5,437 nt of DNA from Bacteroidales bacterium UBA2716 (GTDB lineage: Bacteria; Bacteroidota; Bacteroidia; Bacteroidales; UBA932): assembly GCA_002354005.1 (NCBI GenBank), contig DEKS01000140.1, forward strand, positions 1 to 5,437. The letters run 5' to 3'. The position numbers and the translations under genes are program-made. Below the pieces are notes generated by a model, which was not told where the DNA came from, ran no database searches, and saw only the letters and a program-made list of their open reading frames with translations. Shown piece after piece: positions 1 through 5,437 of the stretch (position 1 is its first letter; the number at the start of each line of letters is the position of its first letter).

Positions 1-3000
1 ATCGGTCGTATAAGTTCGGCCGTTCTTTCCCTTTCATCTTCATCCACGCAGTTTGCCAGAATCTCATTACGCTTTTCAGAAGAGATGATGAAGGCATCAT
101 TATACCCAGTGAGAATACCCCTGTAAATCTGTACATCCCACTCCCGAAGGGGTACACCAACGGTTTCCACCTTCTGTTTTATGCTCCGCTCTATGTCACT
201 CAATATAGACCAAGATTCGTTTCCAAACGTGCATTTCAAGCAATTTGTCTGCACGTAATCGCTCAATTTCTCAACCTCAAATTCGTCTTTCTTTATAGAG
301 CACGCGGTAGTCTCATGCTGAGTGTTGGACTTGATGACGGAAAGGATGTTTACATCTACGGTGGCGGAATCAAACACCTTATATCCAGCGAAATCTATCA
401 GTAAGGATGGCTGATACTGGCTTGTCAGCATTGCACGCAGAGCTTTACCATAGGCCGACTTCATCCAGCCGTTTGAGGTGATGAACGATAGCAGCGCCCC
501 GGGCTTCAGGAGCTTCATTCCCATCTCGTAGAACAGACAGTAGATGTCACCAGTGCGCTCATAGGTCTCGTAGTTCATTTTCTGGAGGGCGTCGGCATCA
601 GCTCCCATCTTTTGGAGCTGGATGTATGGCGGGTTGCCAATCACGCAGTCGAAGCCAACAAAGCGGCCATCTTCATCCAGAACTTCCGGGAATTCGATGC
701 GCCATTCAAAAGCACCGACGAAGATCTTGTTGTCCCGGATTTCATCTACCTCGGCCTGAATCTTTTCAATCTTGCCTTTCAGAATCTTTGCCTGTTTTTC
801 TCGCTGGGTCTGCTCTTTTTTGCTGATTTCAAAGAGCTGGGGCGCCAGAAGGTTGTCCAGATCGCCTTTCAGTTTATTCAGGCTAACCACCTTGGGATCT
901 TTCAGGCTAATCTGAGTACGGAGGTTCCCCTTGATCTGACGCAGGTAGTCTTCCAGGGCGCGTTTCTCCTCCTTGCTATGGGCATTCTTGTAGTCGCTCA
1001 CAGCCTTGCGATAGTCGCTGATGGAGATGCCGTTCTTGCGGAGGATTTCGGAAATGTCCTGTTCCAAGTCGAAGCGGTGCAGGAGCGAATTACCTACCTT
1101 GATATTGATGTCGATGTTCGGCAGGGTTTCCAACTCAGTGTATTCGCTCTCCTTGGTGTAGTAGGCGTTTTTTAGTAGTTCTATCCAAAGGCGAAGCCGG
1201 CAGATATTGACAGCGTTGGGATTGAGGTCCACGCCAAACAGGCAGTTTTCAATGATTCTCCTCTTCTCGTTGAATAGGGTTTCCTGAATGCGCTGGCTCT
1301 CAGGGTTGCCTGGAATGTAGCTTACGGGATTGCCGTCCTCGTCGGATACAAGCAGTTCATCATTTTCGATGTCAATGCTGTAATCCTGCTTCTTGATGCG
1401 CTTACCGGAGCTGTCGATAAGGATACCAAGATCGTATTTGGTACGGATGACCTCATTGAGGGCGGATACCAGAAAGTGCCCAGAGCCTACAGCCGGATCA
1501 CATATGCGTAGAGAATTGACAATGGCGTTAGCCTGGGCATAATCCTCGATGTCTTTGTTTTTCAGGGCCTCGTAGTCTTTGCAAGACCAGTCCATCTCTT
1601 CATTAAAGCGGCGGACTACGGTCTGTCGGATGGCTTCTCGGCTCATATACATCGTGACGGCACCTGGCGTGAAGACAGAGCCATCGCGGTGGCCGTTGAT
1701 TTTCTCGAAGATAAGGCCCAGCACGGAGGCGTTGATGAGGGTCTTGGCCTGTTCCTGTACTTCCTCGGAGCCCTCACTGGCGAAGTCGTAGGCATCGAGA
1801 AATTCCAGAAGATAGCGGAGCGTAGGAAGTTTAGAATAGCGTGGTTTCTGGCCGTCTTTGAGCACCGTACTGCCGAACAGAGGAAGTTCGCTATTATCAA
1901 GACTGCTTATGCGGATGGTCTGGCGCTCCAGCGGGCTAATTTCGAACAATGAGCTGTTGAGGTAAGGGACTTTGCCGTATTTAGCGTTGATGCTTTCAGA
2001 ACGATCTGCAATGCGCTTGGCAAGGACCTGGAAGAAGAGTTTGTTGAGTTCGTCGTAGTCCGGGATGACGGACGGGCGCATAAAGGCGTAGCTCTGGTCC
2101 CCTTTATGGTACTTGACCAGCTGTGCCTCCAAGAGTTTCAGGAAGAGGACGCGGTTGACCCAGCCGATGGTAAGCGCCAAGGCGACACCGAATAGCTGCT
2201 CTTGGCGGTCTTTTCCGAAGGAGAGACGCTCTCTCACATTGTCTAGCCAGTCTTCGCTATCAAGTATCGTGATGGCGTTTTCCAGAATGGATGCCTGGTA
2301 GCGTTCTCCTTCTTTGCAGCGGGTAATGATGTGCTTGTTGCTGTCTTTCTCTACCACTTCTTCCAAGCCAATGATGTGGAGTAGTTCGCTGTAAAACTTG
2401 GTATTGAGGGAGTTGCTGTCGTTTTGGAAACGCTTTTTCAACAGGTGCTCCGGGCTGAAGAATTTGAATAGCTCAATGAGTCGTTTGTCATTACCGGTAT
2501 CGAGGAACGATTTATACTTCCGAATGCCAAACCAAGTATAGGTGATCTGATCAATGACTTTGGCTATAAAGTCGGCAGCAATTTCCTTATAGAAAAAGTC
2601 TGTCTTTTCTGATGTCAAGGCTCCTTCGTTGAATTCCTCAAAACGTTTGATGAGTTTTTTGTTGGAATAGAACAGCCGCTCAAACTCCTGGGCATCGAAG
2701 ACGAAGTACTCATAGACATTGGTGACGACGAGATGCTTGAGTTGGATGTTTTTCTTAGAATGACGTTCTCGAAGATAGTAAAGAAGCAGTTCCTGCATAG
2801 CTTTGCGGTTGAGGTCTTCCCGCGTGATCATTTCTGATACGTTCCCAGGCATCTTGACCTCGAAGATAACGCCTACCGGATCCTGAATGCTGTTCCCAAG
2901 GTGGATAGCACAGTCGATTTTGCCATTCGGAGAAACTTTGTATATCTGGCCGTAAAAAGTCAGTTTGAGAAAGTCCATCAGATCGCCCTTAACTTTTTCT

Positions 3001-3131
3001 TCTGTGTCAATGACGGCAATCTGTTCGTAGAAGTTATGCAGTTGTGTTTTAAACGTATCAAACGCTGCACGGTCCACGGGGACCTGGCGATATGCCTTAT
3101 TCAAGGACTTGGCTATTGTCAATTCGGCCAT
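1..3131 (-). CDS. Type IIG restriction-modification enzyme (fused nuclease, adenine methyltransferase and specificity domain), 3' end off window
   Basis: One chain that should both methylate adenine at its recognition site and cut unmodified DNA. The reading frame is open from the ATG at 3131 to the left edge (1043 codons, no stop). Residues about 1-170 form a PD-(D/E)xK-type nuclease: D73 in KIDCAIH, then E91 and K93 in FEVKMPGN. A conserved region with LLLYYLRER and YEYFVFDA follows. The methyltransferase shows GSVFTPGAVTMYMSRE (484-499), SAM-binding motif I DPAVGSGHF (545-553), FGVDLNPNAVNICRLRLWIE (from 632), a charged, probably coiled insertion (about 700-800), and catalytic motif IV NPPY (833-836). 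IYRGILTGYNDAF (1002-1014) marks the TaqI-like recognition domain, where the visible part ends. I infer that one to two hundred residues are missing. The start MAELTIAKSLNKAYRQV fits the family; an in-frame ATG at 3203 lies upstream of the likely promoter. The nuclease domain argues against BREX PglX. The recognition site cannot be read from the sequence. Confidence 0.93.
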   Translation of the reverse strand, partial: MAELTIAKSLNKAYRQVPVDRAAFDTFKTQLHNFYEQIAVIDTEEKVKGDLMDFLKLTFYGQIYKVSPNGKIDCAIHLGNSIQDPVGVIFEVKMPGNVSEMITREDLNRKAMQELLLYYLRERHSKKNIQLKHLVVTNVYEYFVFDAQEFERLFYSNKKLIKRFEEFNEGALTSEKTDFFYKEIAADFIAKVIDQITYTWFGIRKYKSFLDTGNDKRLIELFKFFSPEHLLKKRFQNDSNSLNTKFYSELLHIIGLEEVVEKDSNKHIITRCKEGERYQASILENAITILDSEDWLDNVRERLSFGKDRQEQLFGVALALTIGWVNRVLFLKLLEAQLVKYHKGDQSYAFMRPSVIPDYDELNKLFFQVLAKRIADRSESINAKYGKVPYLNSSLFEISPLERQTIRISSLDNSELPLFGSTVLKDGQKPRYSKLPTLRYLLEFLDAYDFASEGSEEVQEQAKTLINASVLGLIFEKINGHRDGSVFTPGAVTMYMSREAIRQTVVRRFNEEMDWSCKDYEALKNKDIEDYAQANAIVNSLRICDPAVGSGHFLVSALNEVIRTKYDLGILIDSSGKRIKKQDYSIDIENDELLVSDEDGNPVSYIPGNPESQRIQETLFNEKRRIIENCLFGVDLNPNAVNICRLRLWIELLKNAYYTKESEYTELETLPNIDINIKVGNSLLHRFDLEQDISEILRKNGISISDYRKAVSDYKNAHSKEEKRALEDYLRQIKGNLRTQISLKDPKVVSLNKLKGDLDNLLAPQLFEISKKEQTQREKQAKILKGKIEKIQAEVDEIRDNKIFVGAFEWRIEFPEVLDEDGRFVGFDCVIGNPPYIQLQKMGADADALQKMNYETYERTGDIYCLFYEMGMKLLKPGALLSFITSNGWMKSAYGKALRAMLTSQYQPSLLIDFAGYKVFDSATVDVNILSVIKSNTQHETTACSIKKDEFEVEKLSDYVQTNCLKCTFGNESWSILSDIERSIKQKVETVGVPLREWDVQIYRGILTGYNDAFIISSEKRNEILANCVDEDERERTAELIRP

Positions 3132-3157
3132 AATTATCTTGCAAAGGGATTGATGAA

Positions 3158-3165
3158 CAAATTTA
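3158..3165 (-). promoter_or_regulatory. Bacteroidota-type -7 element for the type IIG gene
   Basis: On the minus strand this reads TAAATTTG, an exact match to the Bacteroidota -7 consensus TAnnTTTG. It would start transcription near 3151, leaving a leader of about 20 bases before the ATG at 3131. No clear TTG/TTTG -33 element is seen 19-21 bases upstream, where the sequence is AT-rich. No Shine-Dalgarno sequence precedes the ATG, which is normal for this phylum. Confidence 0.55.
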
Positions 3166-3450
3166 ACATTTTTCACCGAATATATTAATATTTTGCTCTT
3201 CATGTTTTAGGTTAATCATCACACTATTCACCTAATCAACCTGACTCCCCGCTCCTCTTGATTCCGGAACCGCGTTAATACTTGAAAGGGACTATACACA
3301 AGTCTCGCTTACATCGGCACTTTTGTATACGCCTCCTCTCTATTGCATCTTATGGTTCTTTCTGCATCATCTACCGTATCTAAAATACCTGACACTTAGA
3401 ATGGTGCGGGGCTTTACATGAAAAAAAAGTCTTGTCTACTGCAGAATTTT
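3166..3450. other. AT-rich intergenic region without a recognisable gene
   Basis: Between the divergent restriction gene and small ORF I find no credible coding sequence on either strand. The longest ATG-started frames I noticed are 14-15 codons (for example 3418-3462) with no promoter of their own. No tRNA-like T-arm or hairpin-plus-T-tract terminator is visible. The only structure seen is the inverted repeat at 3293-3329. The stretch is visibly richer in A+T than the lrp-metY side and could be decayed accessory DNA. Confidence 0.6.
3293..3329. repeat. Spaced inverted repeat, 11-bp arms with 15-bp centre
   Basis: The left arm TATACACAAGT (3293-3303) and right arm ACTTTTGTATA (3319-3329) are complementary except for one pair (C3299 against T3323). 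The centre is 15 bases. There is no T-tract on either side, so this is not an intrinsic terminator. The form would suit an operator for a dimeric protein or a tyrosine-recombinase core site, but no partner gene or second copy is in the window. Confidence 0.5.
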
Positions 3451-3481
3451 TTTGATACCTGAGAAAAAATAGTTTTCTTTG
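3451..3481 (+). promoter_or_regulatory. Bacteroidota-type promoter for the small ORF at 3498
   Basis: TTTG (3451-3454), a 19-base spacer, then TTTCTTTG (3474-3481). The -33 element is exact and the -7 element differs from TAnnTTTG by one base. Transcription would start at about 3486-3488, giving a leader of about ten bases before the ATG at 3498. This short leader is the best evidence that the small ORF, or the unit it once headed, is or was expressed. Confidence 0.55.
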
Positions 3482-3497
3482 TACAAAATGATGTGTA

Positions 3498-3644
3498 ATG
3501 CTCGGCATTAAACCTAATAGGGCTCCCATTCAGGGACAATTCGCGAAGAAACTTCGCGAAGAAATCGCTATTGCCCGTGCCGAACGTGAACGTGCTCGGG
3601 GAGCACAGCCAAAAGCCAAAGTAGCGGAGAATCCAGAAAAGTAA
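3498..3644 (+). CDS. Small unrecognised basic/charged protein, 48 aa
   Basis: I do not recognise this protein. It begins MLGIKPNRAPIQGQFAKK and continues with a strongly charged, probably helical stretch (LREEIAIARAERERARG) before a short hydrophilic tail ending in NPEK and TAA. It has no signal peptide, membrane segment or cysteines. Support for coding: a well-placed promoter with a leader of about ten bases, regular Ala/Arg/Glu/Lys helix-like composition, and a tandem stop (TAA TAG, 3642-3647). The acetyltransferase remnant begins 15 bases later in the same frame. A small charged protein directly upstream of a GNAT gene could be an antitoxin-like or accessory partner, but this is only inference from position. 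It could also be a fragment of a longer lost gene. Confidence 0.5.
   Translation: MLGIKPNRAPIQGQFAKKLREEIAIARAERERARGAQPKAKVAENPEK
3540..3560. repeat. Perfect 9-bp hairpin built from two TTCGCGAA palindromes inside the small ORF
   Basis: TTCGCGAAG (3540-3548) and CTTCGCGAA (3552-3560) are perfectly complementary around AAA. Each arm also contains the self-complementary octamer TTCGCGAA, at 3540-3547 and 3553-3560, spaced 13 bases start to start. The segment encodes FAKKLRE of the 48-residue ORF. It could form a stable mRNA hairpin early in the message or be a pair of protein-binding sites, or it could be a chance result of codon choice. Confidence 0.55.
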
Positions 3645-3659
3645 TAGCAGTTAGAAGAT

Positions 3660-3872
3660 TTGCGGGGAGGATGTTATTGTTTTCTAAAGAGTCAGACGCT
3701 AAAATTATCAAGAATGGCGGCTCAGAAAGATTTATTCTTCTTAACGGTAGAGGCCTATTACGATAATAACTATTCTGCTATTCCATTTTACGAAAAGAAC
3801 GGCTTCTTCCCTTTACAAGAATTATCGCCTAATAATAACACCTTACGGATGGCTATGCGAGTAGTAATTTAA
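3660..3872 (+). pseudogene. C-terminal remnant of a GNAT-family N-acetyltransferase
   Basis: GNAT enzymes transfer the acetyl group of acetyl-CoA to an amine on a small molecule, protein or aminoacyl-tRNA. The segment FFLTVEAY, a short linker and AIPFYEKNGFFPLQ match the second half of the fold (strand beta5 and the FYxKxGF motif), with RMAMRV as the last strand. RGGCYCFLKS near the start may be the remains of the acetyl-CoA loop RxxGxG. The whole N-terminal half is absent: the frame opens only after the tandem stop at 3642-3647, with TTG (3660) as the first start-like codon and ATG at 3714, giving 70 or 52 residues against roughly 150-180 for complete enzymes. It ends four bases before the convergent lrp gene with no terminator between. 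I infer deletion or decay. A short expressed protein is possible but could not be a normal acetyltransferase. The substrate is unknown. Confidence 0.7.
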
Positions 3873-3876
3873 GGAG

Positions 3877-4344
3877 TCACAGGTATAGCGCGTGGGTGTT
3901 CTTGATTTCGTCCATCACGAAGGAGGAGAGAATGGAGCCGATGGCGCTGATGTTGCCCAGAACATTGATGATGAACTCGTTGTAGTACTTCATGTCGGGC
4001 GCGTAAATCTTTAACAGATAGTCGTACTCGCCGGAGATGTTGTAGCATTCCGCCACCTGTGGGATGTCCCGGATGACGGAAATAAAGTCCCGGGCCACGG
4101 CGCGGTTCATCTGCTTGAGCTTCACGGAACAGAACACGGTGAATCCCCTCCCCATCTTTTCTGCATCCAGCACGGCCACATATTGCTTGATAAAGCCACT
4201 CTTTTCCAGCCGCTTCATGCGCTCGAACACCGGCGTAGTAGAAAGGTTCACGCGCGCGGCCAGTTCCTTGGTGGTGAGCCGCGCATTTTCTTGCAGCGCC
4301 CGCAGTATTTGCAGATCCACTGCGTCCAGTACCATTTCGTTCAT
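3877..4344 (-). CDS. Lrp/AsnC-family transcriptional regulator
   Basis: Complete 155-residue protein, the usual length for the family. Residues 6-65 are the AsnC-type winged helix-turn-helix: LDAVDLQILRALQENAR, then TTKELAARVNLSTTPVFERM with the recognition helix at about 35-46. Residues 68-150 form the RAM effector-binding domain, with GEYDYLLKI (105-113) as the characteristic glycine/aspartate motif. Family members bind DNA as dimers to hexadecamers and respond to amino acids; the ligand here cannot be read. The ATG at 4344 follows a leader of about 60 bases; Met4 is an alternative start. The gene is divergent from metY, 284 bases apart with abutting promoters, so autoregulation and control of metY are reasonable inferences. 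Its 3' end faces the acetyltransferase remnant four bases away. Confidence 0.93.
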   Translation of the reverse strand: MNEMVLDAVDLQILRALQENARLTTKELAARVNLSTTPVFERMKRLEKSGFIKQYVAVLDAEKMGRGFTVFCSVKLKQMNRAVARDFISVIRDIPQVAECYNISGEYDYLLKIYAPDMKYYNEFIINVLGNISAIGSILSSFVMDEIKNTHALYL

Positions 4345-4409
4345 AAGAATAATTTTCTACAAATGCCTATTTTTTAGGTTAGTTTTTCTAAATATTCCAA
4401 TTCTAAAAG

Positions 4410-4442
4410 CAAATATAGTAATATTTTCCAAATTTTCCGAAA
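4410..4442 (-). promoter_or_regulatory. Promoter of the Lrp/AsnC gene
   Basis: On the minus strand, TATATTTG (4417-4410) matches the Bacteroidota -7 consensus exactly. A weak -33 candidate, TTTC (4442-4439), lies 21 bases upstream. Transcription should start near 4403, about 60 bases before the ATG. The surrounding AT-rich DNA (about 4370-4440) is the kind of sequence Lrp-family proteins bind, but no clean operator repeat was identified. Confidence 0.6.
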
Positions 4443-4445
4443 CAC

Positions 4446-4476
4446 TTGTCCGTTTTTTCTACACATTCTATCTTTG
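4446..4476 (+). promoter_or_regulatory. Promoter of metY
   Basis: TTG (4446-4448), a 20-base spacer, then TATCTTTG (4469-4476): an exact match to the Bacteroidota TAnnTTTG element with correct spacing. Expected start of transcription is at about 4481-4483, which coincides with the first bases of the long palindrome at 4480-4613. The -33 element lies only a few bases from the -33 region of the divergent lrp promoter. Confidence 0.7.
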
Positions 4477-4479
4477 CAA

Positions 4480-4613
4480 TCCGAAGGGGTATATGTTCCC
4501 AAACCGTCGCTTCGCGACCCCTCCCATTCGCAGCGTGCTTCGCACGGCTTTGGGCCCCTCCCTCTTACACGGCCGAGGGTGGCCATGGGTTTGGGAACAT
4601 ACACCCCTTCGGA
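4480..4613. repeat. 134-bp near-perfect palindrome filling the metY leader (MITE-like element or structured RNA leader)
   Basis: The arms 4480-4505 and 4588-4613 are complementary over 26 bp with one mismatch (A4491 against C4602). The 82-base centre holds three smaller stems: GTCGC-TTC-GCGAC (4506-4518); AGC-GTGC-TTC-GCAC-GCT with one bulged G (4532-4549); and CCTCCCTC (4557-4564) with GAGGGTGG (4575-4582), one mismatch. CCCCTCCC occurs twice (4518-4525, 4555-4562). No T-tract follows in either direction, so it is not an intrinsic terminator. The right arm ends 15 bases before the metY ATG, leaving an A-rich single-stranded stretch. No target-site duplication is evident. It fits a small inverted-repeat element inserted between promoter and gene, or a metY control leader; I do not recognise a named riboswitch. 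Confidence 0.8.
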
Positions 4614-4628
4614 AAAAAGAAAAAAACT

Positions 4629-5437
4629 ATGGCAAAGATTGACACATTATGCGTACATGCCGGCTACAGCCCCAAGAAGGGCGAGCCGCGGCAGCTTCCC
4701 ATTATCCAGAGCACTACCTTTAAATATGAAACCTCGGACCAGATGGGCCGCTTGTTTGACTTGGAAGAGGCCGGGTACTTCTATACCCGCCTGCAGAACC
4801 CCACGGTTGACGCCGTGGCAGCACAAATCTGTGCCCTGGAAGGCGGCGTGGGCGCCATCCTCACCTCCTCCGGCCAGGCCGCCAACCTGTTCGCCTGCCT
4901 GAACATCGCCGGCGCAGGAGACCATATCGTCGCTGCCAACAACATCTACGGCGGCACCTTCAATCTGCTGGGCGTTACACTGGCAAAATTCGGCATTGAA
5001 GTTAGCTTTATCAAGGCCGATGCCCCGGACAGCGAGATTCAGGCCGCCATCCGCCCCAACACCAAGCTCATCTTCGGGGAAACCCTCTCCAACCCCGGCG
5101 TAGAGGTGCTGGATATTGCCCGCTGGGCCGCTGTAGCCCACAAAAACGGCCTGCCGCTGGTGATTGACAACACCTTCGCTACGCCCGTGCTGTGCCGCCC
5201 GTTTGAATGGGGGGCCGACATTGTGACCCATTCCACCACCAAATACATTGACGGGCATGGTACCAGCGTGGGCGGAGCCGTAGTGGACAGCGGCAACTTC
5301 CCCTGGGAAGAGTACGCAGACAAATTCCCCGGCCTCACCACGCCGGATGCCTCCTACCACGGCCTCACCTATACCAAGAAGTTTGGCAAAGCCGCGTTTA
5401 TCACCAAGGCCGTCACACACCTGATGCGGGACCTGGG
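4629..5437 (+). CDS. metY: O-acetylhomoserine sulfhydrylase (aminocarboxypropyltransferase), 3' end off window
   Basis: A cytoplasmic PLP enzyme that makes homocysteine (or methionine) from O-acetylhomoserine and sulfide (or methanethiol), the direct-sulfhydrylation route of methionine synthesis. The 269 visible codons cover roughly the first 60-65% of a protein normally near 430 residues. Family features: LPIIQSTTFKY (23-33); YTRLQNPT (52-59), whose Tyr and Arg contact PLP phosphate across the dimer; TSSGQAA (79-85); NNIYGGT (104-110); ETLSNPG (151-157); D180 in IDNTFATP, which pairs with the pyridine nitrogen; and K205 in HSTTKYIDGHG, the Schiff-base lysine. SYHGLTYTKKFG near the right edge favours MetY over cystathionine gamma-synthase (MetB). 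The ATG at 4629 has an A-rich upstream sequence and no Shine-Dalgarno. Its GC-rich codon use differs from the restriction gene. The leader is almost entirely a long palindrome, which probably affects expression. Confidence 0.93.
   Translation, partial: MAKIDTLCVHAGYSPKKGEPRQLPIIQSTTFKYETSDQMGRLFDLEEAGYFYTRLQNPTVDAVAAQICALEGGVGAILTSSGQAANLFACLNIAGAGDHIVAANNIYGGTFNLLGVTLAKFGIEVSFIKADAPDSEIQAAIRPNTKLIFGETLSNPGVEVLDIARWAAVAHKNGLPLVIDNTFATPVLCRPFEWGADIVTHSTTKYIDGHGTSVGGAVVDSGNFPWEEYADKFPGLTTPDASYHGLTYTKKFGKAAFITKAVTHLMRDL

Noticed and set aside
612..1175. 187-codon open frame on the plus strand
   Set aside because: It is codon-aligned antisense to the methyltransferase part of the type IIG gene, whose minus-strand product has motifs NPPY and DPAVGSG; the plus product resembles nothing.
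1..3131. BREX PglX methyltransferase
   Set aside because: The N-terminal PD-(D/E)xK nuclease and the TaqI-like recognition domain fit type IIG enzymes, and no other BREX gene is visible.
3129..3203. Upstream in-frame ATG (3203) as start of the restriction gene
   Set aside because: The extra 24 residues do not resemble the family N-terminus, and this start lies upstream of the TAAATTTG promoter element.
3418..3462. 14-residue ORF starting MKKKSCLLQ
   Set aside because: Too short, overlaps the -33 element of the small-ORF promoter, and has no promoter of its own; the lysines come from an A-tract.
4480..4613. Intrinsic terminator or known SAM riboswitch
   Set aside because: No T-tract follows the stem on either strand. 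The fold of one long closing stem with three hairpins does not match the SAM-I or SAM-II layouts that I know.
4064..4642. 192-codon plus-strand frame spanning lrp and the leader
   Set aside because: Runs antisense through the Lrp gene and across the palindrome; no protein family features.
4374..4902. Open frames on both strands through the palindrome
   Set aside because: They arise from the palindromic sequence and the alternate frame of metY. They cross promoters and have no recognisable domain.
4647..5420. 257-codon open frame on the minus strand
   Set aside because: Antisense shadow of metY, arising from its GC-rich codons. The plus strand carries the full set of PLP-enzyme motifs.
1..5437. 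CRISPR array, tRNA or rRNA genes
   Set aside because: No regularly spaced direct repeats and no tRNA- or rRNA-like conserved segments were seen on either strand.

Overview
The window looks like a chromosomal segment from a member of the Bacteroidota, probably Bacteroidales. The main sign is promoter type: four gene starts are preceded by sequences close to the Bacteroidota consensus (TTG/TTTG, about 19-21 bases, TAnnTTTG), and the starts lack Shine-Dalgarno sequences and sit behind A-rich leaders. The GC-rich codon use of the right-hand genes would suit a mid-to-high-GC Bacteroidales such as Alistipes, but the genus is a guess.

Layout, left to right. Positions 1-3131 (minus strand) hold 1043 codons of a single uninterrupted gene for a type IIG restriction-modification protein. 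Nuclease, N6-adenine methyltransferase and the start of the DNA-recognition domain lie in one chain; the C-terminus is beyond the left edge. Positions 3132-3497 are AT-rich intergenic DNA with a promoter for the restriction gene, a spaced inverted repeat and a forward promoter. That forward promoter serves a 48-codon unrecognised ORF (3498-3644). It is followed in the same frame by what appears to be the C-terminal half of a GNAT acetyltransferase (3660-3872), probably a decayed remnant. This left part looks like an accessory or defence segment.

The right part looks like core metabolism. An Lrp/AsnC-family regulator (3877-4344, minus) is divergent from metY (4629 to the right edge, plus), which encodes the PLP-dependent O-acetylhomoserine sulfhydrylase. 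Their promoters lie back to back at about 4410-4476. The arrangement suggests that the regulator controls itself and perhaps metY, but nothing in the sequence proves this.

The most unusual object is a 134-bp near-perfect palindrome (4480-4613) that fills almost the whole metY leader. It begins about where transcription should start and ends 15 bases before the ATG. It has 26-bp arms with one mismatch and three smaller hairpins inside. It could be a small non-autonomous inverted-repeat element or an RNA leader controlling metY; the sequence alone does not decide.
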